Shown: positions 34,736-47,115, counted from the stretch's first letter. The stretch is 64,000 nt of DNA from Endomychus coccineus (GCA_958510875.1 OY294070.1:6572001-6636000); one strand, 5' to 3'. Numbers and translations are program-made. The notes: generated by a model from the letters alone, not told the origin.

Positions 34736-37599
34736 AACGGAATTTATTAGAATCTTGACCCAAAATTTATTTTTCATAAATTAATCTATTTTATATATTC
34801 AACTTCACAGAAACTAACTTTTTGATTATTTACCTATTTACTTTTGACTAAATTAAACCCTGAATTCATGAATTACATTAGTATATTATTGAAAATACGT
34901 TGATGAAAACGTACCTATGGAAAAGTGGAAGAAATTGAAATAATGTGAAAAAAAGACACGTATCCTGAATAAATTGTTTTTGAAACATTGGTTCAAAATA
35001 TTTTCACTTGATATCCATCGCAATATATTCATCATGTATAATAATATATAATCATTTAATTTGCTCAAAAATGCTGAAATAAACTGAGTTGGTATTATTA
35101 TCAGAAAGTGATTGATATATTAGATGCACGATTTGTCATGGTTGAGCAATTTCAAATATAATACTAGAAATAATAATTTTTACTATTTAAATTCTGACTT
35201 CAGAGGTTTCTCCCATAATATTCAATAAGATATTATTTATAAAACGCATAGATCAAGATCAGGCTCTAGGTAATGATTTAACGTGCAGCGTAAATAAATT
35301 CAATAATAAAAATCTATTTTTTTTGGAACCATTTTCAAGTCGAAAGTTACCACTAGCGATTCCAAGTGCAATGACACTACTGAACTTAATATGACATAAG
35401 GAACACCATACGTTTTTCACACGTTCAAATTAGGCTGTGGGGGGGGGGGGAATAGACATATCATGAAGCTCTACAAAACTGCCTCATTAATTTTCAAACC
35501 AAATTGTTTTATATCCATTTTACCAATAATTAAGTAGGTAACTAATTTCCATAGACCATCAGTAAAATTACAAAATACAAGCTTCTATTACCATCCCGAT
35601 GGAAGTATTTTCGATTTCTGATTGAATGGATTCTTTGAATAAAATATACAGAAGTCCTTTGTAAAATTACAAATCATCTGAATAAAATTACAATGTTTTC
35701 GGCGTTATACTTTACGTAGGTACTTATATGTACTTATACGATCAGTAAGACATTCTCACAAATTCAACTAGAACAAATATATCGAGTAAATTGATTGGTA
35801 AATATTTCACAGGAATAGAAATGAACTGAGACACTTACCACAAATAAATTTTAGAATAGAGAATCCTTTAGATTTCAGTTGAATTCTTGAATTGATACTA
35901 AAAAATCAATGCAATTTTTTGAATTTATACTTATTTGAAAAAATGATTTAAGCTGAATGGTAAATTTACTGAGATAAGAAAATCAATAAAATAGCTTACA
36001 TAATTACAAATTATTATTTTGTAAAATTACGTTGCTGGTATTGAAACTCACATTATTTGTGCAAATTATCATCATCCCAATAAACCGTCTCGATAAAATG
36101 ATATAGATTTACATACATACATTACATTTTCTATAAATATATTAACAAGAAAATCTGTTAGAAGTTTGCTTATCTTGAATATGAACTAGAACCCTAAGTA
36201 ACATCACGTAGTGTAATAATACAAATTATAGTTCTTACCTATTTATTGAATTTCCGAAGTCGTTTGTGAAATCAGAAATTATTTACTCAACACCCAGACA
36301 GAACATTTACTCAAGTCACACAGCATCCTCTCACTGAATTTCAAATTCATTAATTGAAAATTATTACAAGGAAACTCGAAAAAGAGTGCATGTTGCGACA
36401 ACTAGTTTTAGAAATATATTCAATACAACTACCAGATAATATGTAGAAGAGAAAATCGTCTGAATTCAACATAACCCACAACTCAGTAGCATCACAAATT
36501 AAATTCCTCATATTTTATCTGATAATCTACACACACATTAAGAATATTGTGAAATTACAAATTATATTTAAGATTCACCAATTGCTTCATTAAAATACAA
36601 ATTAATTTCAACGATGATTATCATACAAATTAACGAAATGTTCAGCTACCTATTCACTTTGTAAAAATACAAATTTGTATTATTACCTATACTGCTCTGT
36701 GCGTTTTGTATCTTCAACATGCAGATTAAATTCCAAGTAATCTACCAACTAAATTGTCAATACATTTTGCATAGTACAATAATTTCTGTTGGACACTTTT
36801 CAATATATCGAATATTATGTGGAAAATCTGTAATATTATTCTTATCAATAAAATAACGAGGTTTTTACATAGCTAACGAAAAAGATTAAATCAAATAATT
36901 AGATTCAGGAAGATATGTTATAAAGTTAGAAATTATTCCACTTTTTCAATACACGTGCCACTTCATTCATTTGTAAAGTAAATTTCATTGTAATTTATTG
37001 ATGGTGACAAATTGGAATCAATTTAACTGAAACAAATTAGTTTTTATGAATTAGGTATTTGTTGTGAGTTATGTTATTTGAAGATGGTACTTTTGATCGC
37101 CAGAATGATTAAAAAAATTATTTATGATCTCAACGTTTTGCTACTTTGATGGAAACATTCAATATCGAAGGGTGAATATGAAATTAGGTCAAAATTTCAA
37201 ATCTACATTTTATTCACCAGCTTGTAATGTAAATACTAAATATTTGAATATTAAATTAGTAAGTGTTCTAAGGAAATTTAGCGCTAGCGATACCGAACAA
37301 TATTTGAACGTTATCCGACGGATTTTTTTCTAGCAATCAACGTCGCTATAAATTTGATTCTCGAAATTATCTATTGAATTGTGTTAACTGAACAATTTGT
37401 TGCGATTCAATGATTGCCAATGAAAAAAAAATTGTAATTTTACAATTGACTTTGTAATGTGTTTGTAATTCACTGAATGGCATAATTTAGAAACGAATAA
37501 TTTTGCTGATGTTTTTAACCTTCATTATCACGTGTCTGAAAGAGTTTTTCTCTCACTGACACAGAGATTAGGTTTCCAAATATGAAAGAAAAAATTCAC
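34736..37599. other. Upstream flank of the T-box gene, no genes seen
   Basis: Very AT-rich. A run of 12 G lies at 35439-35450. From about 35560 the motif GTAAAATTACAAAT and close variants recur (35655, 36010, 36550, 36660), like the arrays in the intron at 39.9-40.6 kb. No transposon was recognised between 34.74 and 37.6 kb, unusual for this window, which may mark selected regulatory DNA. Confidence 0.4.
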
Positions 37600-38376
37600 C
37601 ATACCCATTTCAAAGCATTTAAGTTAATAAGTACGGTACATAGAGCATATTGATTGACCAATCGCATTTCTTTTACAGTTAAGTGGTTTTAATTACTCCG
37701 CGCGCAAGAAAAACAACAAGTCTTTCATAAAAGCCAAAAGGAAATCTACCAAAGAAAAGACACAAATTCATCGTCTAAGCCGGGCTGAAAATGTCCCCAC
37801 GTAAATGAAACACAACAGGAAAAAAAACATCGAGTTGGCGTCACAAAAAGCTCCAGTAACGCCTCTATAGGCATAACCTCCTAACTCCTGCCCACCATAA
37901 GTGTTAAAATGGTGGGGAGAATGTCGCCCTCTCATTGGCTCAACTGTCGGAGCTGACACCAACCGACCAATGGTAAAGCGTCAGTGTCATTAACACACAC
38001 TGACGGGATCCGCTACGTTTCCTTCTATAGTCTTCGCTTACACTTAGCGTGGTGTAGAGGTGTTGCCGTTTCACACTCTTCCAAACCACCCTTAATCAAA
38101 ACAATTGCCAGCGGTCGCTTTACATAGAATACGATTTTAGTGCGCGGACCACTTACATCTAACCAAAAGTGCGCGAAACTCGGTGTGAGTGCTCTTAACC
38201 TTAATAATTAGTGACTCTGTGAACGAAAATGACTGGTTATTGAAACAAAACAAAAACACAACAACCGCCGGACGAGTTAAATTAAGCGTATACCAGTGTG
38301 GATGTTCAAACGTTTCATATGAAAAATCCTAGGCGGCCAAGAATCATCAGATTCTACCGCTTCACATAACAAACAA
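37600..38376 (+). promoter_or_regulatory. Presumed promoter and 5' UTR of the T-box gene
   Basis: GC content rises from about 37750. CCAAT boxes occur in both orientations (ATTGG at 37934, CCAAT at 37967). A perfect 9-bp inverted repeat CGTCAGTGT...ACACTGACG lies at 37979-38005. A T-box half-site core GGTGTGA is at 38182-38188. I see no convincing TATA box and cannot place the transcription start; there may be an upstream non-coding exon. Confidence 0.45.
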
Positions 38377-38861
38377 ATGCGTTTCGACACAATATTCGAA
38401 CCGTCTCTGGATGCCAAAGTGAAATCCACGATGGCCTATCATCCTTTCCTGCAATTGCCACGACAAACGGACTTTAGCGTGTCGTCATTGTTGACCGCTG
38501 CGAATAATAACAATTCGAATGCCAATCCGAACGCCGTGTCCAATTTTTTCCCGTCGGCGGCGTTGGCCGCCTTCGGCGGGCAGAATCCCCACGCTTGTTA
38601 TCCCGGTACGCTGATACCGAAAATCAACCATCCCCATGCCCATCACGCTCTCACGGGCCATCCGTATACCACGGCCGAAGACGTTGTTTTGGCGGCCGTG
38701 GCCGCACACAATCATCATCCGGCTATGGTGAGGCCGTTGAGGGCTATCCAACCGGAAGAAGACGGCGTCGTCGACGACCCGAAAGTCACGCTAGAAGGGA
38801 AAGACCTGTGGGAGAAATTTCACAAACTGGGAACCGAGATGGTTATCACGAAAAGTGGCAG
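38377..38861 (+). CDS. bi: T-box transcription factor (Tbx2/3, optomotor-blind/bifid), first coding exon
   Basis: Encodes the N-terminus of a nuclear T-box protein that binds TCACACCT-type sites and patterns wing, eye and optic lobe in insects. Residues 1-18 lead to MAYHPFLQLPRQTDFSVSSL (from residue 19), the conserved start block of Tbx2/3 proteins. A low-complexity Asn stretch, an Ala-rich patch and a His-rich segment follow. From about residue 133 DDPKVTLEGKDLWEKFHKLG begins the T-box, continuing to TEMVITKSG, where the exon ends inside an Arg codon (AG|GTAAGT, donor at 38862), the position expected in T-box genes. Start chosen: ATG at 38377 extends the conserved second Met (38431) without stops; either could be used. 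Codons are GC-rich against an AT-rich background. No frame damage is seen, so the gene is probably live. The rest of the gene lies downstream of the window. Confidence 0.93.
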
Positions 38862-39309
38862 GTAAGTTCGATTTTTTTCTATTCTGTCGGCGGGTGTGTT
38901 ATCTGATTGCGGAGTCTTTGTGGTTTGCCGGAAGGTTACCCGATGGATTTCGAGTAAATGAGGCGTTAAATAGCCTCATGGAATCATCCGTTTATTCATA
39001 GAACGGAATGGCCAAAATCGGTAGAGCGAAAAGTAGATTCCGATCATAAAATAATTCCAAACTGCAGAGAAATTAAATGAGAACATCAATTATTGAACAA
39101 CGTACGGAATAACAAAATATTATATCGAGTAGTCAAAATGTCAAAAATTAGATGCTTGTCGAAGCTAAAAGGTTAACATAATCTAATAATCCATGATCCT
39201 TTTACTTTTTAATAAATGTTTGCACAACATAAATATTTTGAAACGACACCTCACATCATTTTTTTTAGATATTTTTCCTCAGACATACCATGTTTAAGAT
39301 ACGAAAAAT

Positions 39310-39730
39310 CGATAAAAAAATATATCTACCTTCGCTGAAATAAACCATGTTATTTGTTTGTGATCCAGGAATAAATTAAAATCAAATTTTGGATCGACTC
39401 ACAAAACCAATAAATTTAGAACAATCCATTCAAATAAATATGCATTTAATGGGAAGAAGTGAAAAAATGAAAGGAAAAGGATATAGCGTATCGAATGGAT
39501 TAAACTCCAAGTGCGGATGATGGAAAGAATAACCTATTATTTTCCCTCAGTGAATCGATAAAAAAATATATCTACCTCTGCTGAAATAAACCGTGATATT
39601 TGTTTGCGATCCAGGAATAAATTAAAATCAAATTTTTGATCGACTCACGAAGCCAATAAATTAAGAACAATCAATTCAAATAAATAAGCATTAAATAGAA
39701 AGAAGTGAAAAAAATTAAAGGAAACGGAAT
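39310..39730. repeat. Tandem duplication, period 246 bp
   Basis: The block from CGATAAAAAAATATATCTAC to GAAGAAGTGAAAAAA occurs at 39310 and 39556. Non-coding. Confidence 0.8.
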
Positions 39731-39894
39731 ATTGAAACCTCACTCAATATAGCGATGATAACTTATTTAAATACATTAGTAAACTCCTGTAGTAGCTAAA
39801 ATACTTGAGTTAAATCAACAAGAAGCTTGCGAAATTTAGTTAATATTTAAAAAAATTTATTCCAGTCACTAATAAATTTAACTTTGACATTTTA

Positions 39895-40640
39895 ACACAT
39901 TTCGGAAAATTAGAAATCACTTTATTACCTAAATGGATAAAATTACAAAGTATGTGACACATCAAGTACAATCGATTGAACTTATAATGATTCCTGAATA
40001 TTCGTATTAATGAATCCTTGTGTAAATTTACAAAAATGCTTAACTCTCACCTTTTTATAAACCAAATTCTCAACGTTATTGTATAAACATAAATTATTAG
40101 CCTCGCACTAACTCCATGAAGCAGTTTGTAAAATTACCAATGATTTTATTAACTGAATTCGTAACTATTATGTGACACATTTAGTTAAAATACAAATGAT
40201 GAAACTTGTTGTAATCATCCTTGTGTAGAATTACAAAAATGGTTCATTCATTGTGTTAGATTACAAATGAATCTTTCATCTTTTTATTATCCAAATTCTC
40301 AAAGTTTTCGTATAATTGTAAATTACTATACTCTTTAATTCCATGAAAAAGTTTGTAAAATTACAAATCATATTATGACCTGAACTCATAAAATATCAAC
40401 TATGTGACACATATAGTCAAAATGTGTAACTGACGAGGCAGCTTGTGTAGAATCACAAAAATCTTTCATCCATTTTGTTAAAATACAAATTATTAGTTAA
40501 TTGTGCACGATCGTAGAAAAAATTATTTTTATCAACCAAATTCTCAACGCTTTTCGTATAATTATAAATTATTATCGTCACTAACTATAAAGAACAGTTT
40601 GTAATATTATAAATTATAATTCCATTAGGTATAATTGGCG
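39895..40640. repeat. Tandem array, period about 213 bp, with palindromic TTTGTAAAATTACAAA motif
   Basis: Unit starts CTTGTGTA-A-TTACAAAAAT at about 40017, 40231 and 40441, with a partial unit before. Each unit contains ACCAAATTCTCAA, an AGTTTGTAAAATTACAAAT palindrome and TATGTGACACAT. Copies differ at 15-25% by eye, so the array is old. Confidence 0.75.
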
Positions 40641-40879
40641 AAATGGTCTCTATAAACATCCAAAATATAGTTATTTCAAGGTTATTTGCTATTTGACATT
40701 AAAAACTGATAAAAAAACGATATATACAAGAAAGAAAGAAGTTAAACTCAAAATTTCCAAATATTACAATAAAATTATGATATAAGAGATGAATTATTCA
40801 TGATGGCGGATCTTTTAGCTTTTAGAATTACGATTAGGTTATTTGAAATCTGTGACGTTAAGCAGGAAATAGATAAGGG

Positions 40880-41660
40880 TTAAGAAAGAGCTTCATGTAA
40901 CTGATGGAACATGTTCTAATGAGATCTCAGATCTCGGGTGCATTATTCATGTTAAAAGTGGTTTCATAGCGTATTTATCTGAGGCCTTAGCATCCGATGT
41001 GAAAACTTATGGTACAATCGAATTTCTCATCCACGAGAGTGCATTATGACGCCGTTATATCAATAGCGATGAGATTGACCTAATTAGCTTTTTTCCGTAC
41101 TTACCCCTTATGTTATTTGGGAAAATGCGTAAATTTCAGGAGGTTCATGTACCTGATGGAAAAATTTCGGGTGCATTTATCATTTTAAACGTGATTTCAT
41201 AGCGTATTTATTCAAGGGATGGCCGAAATTTAGGGTTTTCGAAGGCTGCGACGTGTTGCCTTGGCATTCGAGGTGAAAACAAATGGTAGAATCGAATTTC
41301 TCATCTATGGGAGGGTATTATGACGCAGTTATATCGGAATCGATGAGATCGACCTAAATCACTATTTTGCCATACTTACTACCCCTTAAGAAATTTGGGA
41401 AAATGACGAACATTTCAAGAGGCTCATGTAACTGATGGAACTTGTTCTATAGGATAACAGTAGGTTGTGGATACCAGTGATTTCATATAGGGTATTTATC
41501 TGAGGGATGGCCGAAATTTAGGGTTTCTGAACGCTGCGACGTGTTGCCTCAGCGTCCGAGGTGCAAACTAATGGTAGTAGTAATGAGACTGTATTATGTT
41601 ATGGTCAGAATCAGTATCGATGAGATCGACCTAATTCACTTTTTTTCTGAAAGCCTCTAC
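40880..41660. repeat. Three tandem copies of a ~250-280-bp unit
   Basis: Each copy has CATGTA-CTGATGGAA (40893, 41146, 41425), a TTTCATA...GTATTTAT-TGAG stretch, GAATTTCTCATC and CGATGAGATYGACCTAA. Copies two and three also share GGGATGGCCGAAATTTAGGG. Non-coding and unlike the arrays just upstream. Confidence 0.75.
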
Positions 41661-41759
41661 ATAATTCTTTACATAGAGTTGATACTCTTTACTCCATTTC
41701 ATTTTCATTCATCTAATCCTAATCCTCTATATCAATAAATGTGAGTCATTGTTAAAAAA

Positions 41760-42535
41760 TCGTTTATTGGATTCGAAATCAACGTAAATGAGTATTGAAA
41801 ATTATGTGATACGTATCGCTGACTTCAGGGAGCGCTTCGATCCGTCGGAAAGCGTGTAAGCCCAGGCTAGGACGACGTAGCATAATAATGTTGGTACCTA
41901 TGTTTTCATATGAAGAGAAGTCTTACATGATTTTTTCGAGTATATCTTAAATATTAGCGAATGCATTTTTTCAGCTTTCATTATAATACCTCTATCAACA
42001 TAATGATATATCATATAATAATAATCTTAATGAAGTATGGGAAAAATCTTAATATACATAAGATCAATGATATTTATAAGTAATAGTAATAAAATTGAAT
42101 AGAATCAACTATCAAGTGATGAAAATCCATCATAAACTCAAATATTTAATAATTGAATATAATTAGCTTTGCTAACACCATAGCTTTTCCAAACAAATAT
42201 TTAAAAAATTGCAAAAATTGAAAGGAAAAAGAGATCTACTTATTAAATATGACAGTATGAAGGAACCATTTGGATAGATTTAACTTGAATCACTTGTCTA
42301 GTTTTAAAAACATGTTCTAAATTCTATGCTACATAATGAAGGAACTTGAGAGGAACCCTATCATTTGAAATTTTGAGAATTCTCTACTTTCCCTACAATA
42401 TGTATTGATTTTTTGGGGTTCTTCCAGTTATTTTGCTCAAGTATTACGCTCACAAAAAAAAGTAATCTGGACTATTTACAAAGCTCCACCACATTCAACA
42501 TGTAAACCCTTATTTAAACAATTTCAAATCCTAAC
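41760..42535. other. Unassigned intronic stretch
   Basis: AT-rich, no element recognised. Confidence 0.3.
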
Positions 42536-42539
42536 ATTG

Positions 42540-42835
42540 CCCTAGCTGTATATTTTTCAGTTGATAATGTATGCCAAAAAAAACGATACAGAATTCAGAA
42601 AAAATTCTGAGGTGCATCCATATTTCACGAGGAATAGCGAAGCTATCGACCAACACTACTCTAGACCTGGGGTTAGCCAAAATTCATGGAAATATGTAGA
42701 CATTAAGGGTTTTAGTAAAATAAAAAGTCTTATCGACACAAGTAGCACAATAACTATTTTCAAGAAGAACTTCCATACTTTTTCATGTGATAAACAGTTT
42801 TATGGGATTGATGAATTCCACGATTCATAATCCTA
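42540..42835 (+). pseudogene. LINE C-terminal fragment
   Basis: An open 89-codon frame (42561-42830) with EVHPYFTRNSE, a YVDIKGFSKIKSL stretch and FKKNFHTF resembles the region after the reverse transcriptase in Jockey/CR1/RTE-like LINEs, where H-x-Y-x-T-R and a final F-K-x-x-L/F helix are typical. The element's tail may reach the microsatellite at 43.05 kb. Only the end is present, as expected of a 5'-truncated insertion. Confidence 0.5.
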
Positions 42836-43051
42836 AAGTATTTTATAAGCTTTGTGATTATTCCTTTATGATTATTGTTACTACAAAACTGTTTTAAGAT
42901 TTCGATGATAAATAAACTATCTTATCTATGTCTAGAGTTACTCCATTCAAGAGTTTTAAATCTTAGAGTATTTGACTTCAATTACATGTATATTTTTATG
43001 TTTTTAAGTTTTACATGTATATATTTTGTGTGTAAGAATTCCTTGATGAAT

Positions 43052-43090
43052 AAATTCACTCACCTACTTACTTATTTACTTACTTACTTA
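43052..43090. repeat. (ACTT)n microsatellite
   Basis: Imperfect repeats of ACTTACTT/ATTT. It may be the simple-repeat tail of the LINE fragment upstream. Confidence 0.7.
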
Positions 43091-43558
43091 AAAATATGTA
43101 ATTTAAGTAACAAATTTAATCAGCGGAAACCTTTATAAAATATCAAATCCATGGAACTACTGAGCTTAACTCAGACGTTATTGTGTCTTATTGGATAATT
43201 ATCAATTTGTTTCTGAATGTTGTAAACTCATCCAAATAGATCATTTACAATTTTGTATATAAAAATCATTCAATTTTGTAATATGTATGCAATAGCAATG
43301 GCTAATAAGAGTTTCGTTCTCTTTAGGGGTAGATAGATTTTTATTTAAAGAAGTCACAAGTCAACTGTCCTAAAAACGTACAAGCAGCGGTAAAAAATGT
43401 CCAAAATTAGAGTGAGAGTAAGATTAAGTGTATTTGACCATTGCCAATTTCACATTGTATCAGTCAATTTATAAAAATAAAGATTCTTGACTCAGTATGA
43501 ATTATATATAAAAATTCTTGGGAAACAGGTCACAATAACACTCTGTTTTAAAATTTTT

Positions 43559-43600
43559 GTCTTTACATACGTTTCGGTCTCACGACCATCATCAGAAGAC
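43559..43600 (-). ncRNA. Hammerhead ribozyme, PLE-A copy 2 left end
   Basis: Minus strand: stem I GTCTT/AAGAC, core CTGATGA, one extra U, stem II GGTC-GTGA-GACC, core GAAA, short stem III CGTATG, cleavage triplet GTA. All invariant core positions are present. Stem III is weakened by one C-to-T change against the 58-kb copies. Confidence 0.75.
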
Positions 43601-43642
43601 TTATTACTTCAATAACCTGATTACTTAGAAATAATTGTATTA

Positions 43643-44145
43643 ATAATGGTTCTTCATATAAAAATAACATAAAAGGTAATACAGACAATTATATAACTTC
43701 ACCATACATTCCGGAGACCTCAGAAAAAATTAAGAAATGTTTGAAAAAGTACGATATAAATGTTGCGCATGAACCTACTAACTGTGTTGGGAAATGTTTC
43801 TCAAATCTAAAACCTGTAATACCTAAGGATAAACAAACCCACACAGTATATAAATTGAATTGTTTAGATTGTGATGGGACTTATACTGGAATCTCTAAAC
43901 AATATTTACAAAAAAGAATGTATGGCCATAAGTATAGCATAAGAAATAATAACTTAGAAAATTCCACCGCCCTTGCTAAGCACTGCTTTGATTATAACCA
44001 TCAATTTGATTACAAAAATGTTAATATTTCAACTAAGGAAAACAATTATTATAAAAGATCTATCCTGGAGATGACGTGACTCCAATTCTGTAAATCATAG
44101 GACTGACGTTCAAACACTAAGTCATGTTTATACTAATTTAATTAA
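43643..44145 (+). pseudogene. PLE-A copy 2 GIY-YIG endonuclease fragment
   Basis: Open from 43643 to 44079, reading SPYIPETSEKIKKCLKKYDI, PTNCVGKCFSNLKP, VYKLNCLDCDGTYTGISKQY (the GIY-YIG core region), LAKHCFDYNHQFDYKNVN and KRSILEM. A 14-bp deletion near 44075 against the 1.6-kb copy shifts the frame before the conserved SVNHR-D-Q-LSH tail. No RT is attached. Confidence 0.85.
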
Positions 44146-44521
44146 TTAATATTCTTGCAAATTCCTACTTGAGTCTTTATAAAGTTTATTTTAGGTAGAA
44201 TTGTCTAAAGTATTTCTCAGAGGCCAGAGACCTTCTTTCATTACCTAATAAATCATGACATCTGGTACGTAAATGAACACTTGAGATGGTCTCGTCTGTT
44301 AGTCTCTCGTAGACATTTATGAAATGAGGTCGTATTTGTTGATAATTCTACTAAATAGTGGATTTTTAATATTACGCATTGTAGTAACATTGCTGTGTTA
44401 TAATTCCGATTTCATGTTTCTGTTCGTTTCGCCGACGTTGGCATTTAAACGAAATTTGTGCGATAAGGACGATTTGTGTTGATTCAATTATTTCTAAGTA
44501 ATAAGGTTATTGCAGTGATAA

Positions 44522-44563
44522 GTCTTCTGATGATGGTCGTGAGACCGAAAGGTACGTAAAGAC
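44522..44563 (+). ncRNA. Hammerhead ribozyme, PLE-A copy 2 right end
   Basis: As at 43559-43600 but on the plus strand. GAAA is followed by GGTACGTA, so the second stem III pair is lost. Otherwise the core is intact, and stem I GTCTT/AAGAC pairs fully. Confidence 0.72.
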
Positions 44564-44799
44564 AAAAATTTTAAAATAGAGTGTTATTGTGACCTATTTC
44601 CCAAGAATTTTTATATATCAATTTATAAATAAGAGGTACCTTCCTAGGTTTGTATCTGGTGAGGATTATTAACCATTTTATGAACTGATAACACATGTTA
44701 TGGTTTAAAGCTAAATGCAAGTAAACCTCACGATCAATTGAAATATTCAACAAATTTTGGTCGTTAAGTATGGATTTTGTTCTTGTCTCCCTAATTTTG

Positions 44800-44995
44800 G
44801 ACGATTTTTAACGCTGTCTGTATAACTGAATCTATAACAAGAATGCCCTCCAAATACCGAAAGATCGTAGTCACCACCTTTTTTGTCTACTGATGACAGA
44901 CTGTGAACTTTATTGGTGATGCTTCCATTTCAGCGACTCCTTTGGTCAAAGGATCACAGTATAGAAGCATGGTTCGATCTCCTGTGACAAAATAA
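44800..44995 (-). pseudogene. mariner transposase scrap
   Basis: Minus strand reads VTGDRTMLLYCDPLTKG (first catalytic Asp region; GDE usual, GDR here), SPIKFTV and KKVVTTIFRYLEGILVIDSV, which align with the mid part of mariner transposases. About 65 codons remain, with one stop. Confidence 0.65.
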
Positions 44996-46828
44996 TCCTG
45001 AATTGTGCATTTGGAATTTGTAGGAAAGTTTTAGGTTATTACCAGTAAATGTTGGTAACAGAAATAATGAAATGATCCCTGTAACAAAATCTGTGAATAG
45101 TATGGTACAAAGCAGTGGTCTAGAAGTTCTTTATTGTGTAATACACACAAGATTAATCGAGTTATGGTTACTATTTAGCGTGATACATGCATAGGGATAT
45201 CTTGCTGACAACAGGGAACGAAATAATGATGGCAACAAAATTAGACAAACGAAACTAGTTTTATCCTCGATTTCAACTCTTTCAAATTCATTCATTCGAA
45301 GGAAGTAAATGTAATCTTTATACTTAATAACTATACCAACTTTTTTTTGAGACCTATATTCATCTTGAGAATGTATTTTTTCTATCGAGACGAAAGCCTA
45401 TAATGTTCACCATGTGAAACAATGGTGGAATAGTGAGGGAGCATTTGGGCATTCCAATTCTTCTTGAAGGCTTGGAGGTTATAGGCAAAGGAAAGACCTC
45501 AGAGTTGTACAACTTGGCTGACTATATTTATTCTAAGACATTTCGAATAGTCCTTCATTTCCAAAATATAAATATTAAAATTTAATATTTCTGAAATTTA
45601 CATATGGTAACCACCTTAAAATAATAAAATATGCTAGCTTTAGCAACCCAAATAAAAAAAAAACGATAGAAAGGTCGCGTCGGTCAGCTTTATGTGATAG
45701 CCCAGAATGATGTTCAAGAAAATTTGAAGTTTTTACATAAACTTTTTTTTTCCAAGGGGGGAAATGCATATTAAGGCTAAAAATTACACCTATGAATAGT
45801 TTTCGATGCATGGAACATGTTTTTATGACGCCACCACCACCCGCTCCAACCACCAAACAGAAATATACATTACGTCTTCCTGACACCCGTCTTTTCCCTT
45901 CGCCTAGTGACAGTTGACTTACGGCGACCTGGCGGTCTATCACCCGCTATACACCAAAGCGTTTAGTCTCAGTTCGTAACCTCGAGCTAACTTTTTTAAT
46001 TGTTAGAGTTTTTGGCAGTATAGCTTTTTTCGAACGATACCTCAACCACCACCCTACCCTCTATACTTTTCTCTATCGGACTCCGGATAACTCTTCACAC
46101 TACGCCATTAAAATATAGATTCTAAACATTAGATTTGCAACAAATAACATGGTATCAACGATTCTTGTGAATCAGAAAAGTGTCACGACTGTACCTAATA
46201 ACCAAGCACGAAACGAATAAGAAACGCCCTAAAAATGTACGATTACCCTTGTTTAAAATAATGTCTCAGAATTTAAAATACATTTAATTGGAATCACCCT
46301 GCAACAAATGAACAACTCTCACGATATAACATAATTATACACCCTCAACAACTATAATATCGATTAAATAATGAATAAGGGTTATTATTGCGTACGTGTA
46401 TTACTATGTCTATGGTATTGTGACAGACTCATGAAAACGTAACTGTGTTACTTAAATAACAATTTGTTTCTCGTTCCCGATGATATAATTATCGGATTTG
46501 AAAAGTGGTATATATTAGTTTTAAAGCGCCTTGAATTATATAGAAGGCCGCGGAGGAAAATATCGCTGGATAGCGTATCGTCTATTCACTATTATTTTGT
46601 TGAACAAGTATGTTGAAAATAGTGATTCAACGTCGTAACAATACATCATTGAAAATTAATATAAGAAACGTTTAAATATCATCAACTTGTACGTACAATC
46701 ATTTCAAAACAAACGTATTTTCAAACATTCATTCCAATAACTCGACTGTAACATGGAACATCCAACTATTATACTCTTATTTGCTGAATTTTCAAAACAG
46801 CTGAGTCCGAAGTAGTGTCAAAAAAACA
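44996..46828. other. Unassigned intronic stretch
   Basis: An open frame at 45575-45943 (-) has no known motif. A GC-richer patch at 45830-46060 stands out but shows no gene or element signature. Confidence 0.3.
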
Positions 46829-47115
46829 AAGGTTTTGAGTTAAATGCAACCAAAACTCAAGCTTCCATCTTCTCCAGTAAGACGGATCCCACAATTCCTA
46901 ATATCATGATGTCAAGTACAACTATTCCTATCATGTCTTCCATATCCATGCTCGGGATCAACACCAACAGCACCCTCTCATGAGACGAACATGTGAGATT
47001 CATTGCGTAAACCACGTCACAAAAACTTGATTTTCCATTCCGTATCAAGAGCTACTTTACATCCCAGCAGCTCCTCATCTACAAAGCACAGATTAGATCT
47101 GTCTTAGAGTAGGGG
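46829..47115 (+). pseudogene. LINE reverse-transcriptase C-terminal fragment
   Basis: Plus strand reads LNATKTQASIFSSK, SISMLGINTNSTLS, HVRFIA, SQKLDFPFRIKSYFTSQQLL and YKAQIRSVLE in one frame with two stops: the post-palm region of Jockey/CR1-like LINEs. The fragment at 54.65 kb belongs to the same family (LNATRTQ, similar spacing). Confidence 0.72.

Larger units (their letters stand above)
43476..44617 (+). mobile_element. PLE-A copy 2: short, inverted ends, 12-bp target duplication
   Basis: The 12-mer TCAATTTATAAA flanks the element exactly (43464-43475 and 44618-44629). The left end (about 43480-43600) is an inverted piece of the right-hand terminal repeat (about 44500-44617), each with a hammerhead motif. 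Between them is only the GIY-YIG end of the protein; the reverse transcriptase is missing. Length 1142 bp. Confidence 0.9.

Noticed and set aside
35439..35450. G-quadruplex or switch-like G tract
   Set aside because: A single run of 12 G without neighbouring G runs cannot form a standard intramolecular four-run quadruplex; it may also be an assembly artefact.
38485..38906. Minus-strand and second plus-frame open frames over the T-box exon
   Set aside because: Shadows of the GC-rich T-box coding frame; they lack any motif and the real frame contains conserved T-box residues and a splice donor.
39895..41660. CRISPR-like array
   Set aside because: Units are over 200 bp, diverged and eukaryotic; no short identical repeats with unique spacers exist.
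42840..43090. Small membrane protein in the 42875-43138 frame
   Set aside because: Its hydrophobic residues come from AT-rich sequence and its end is encoded by the (ACTT)n microsatellite.
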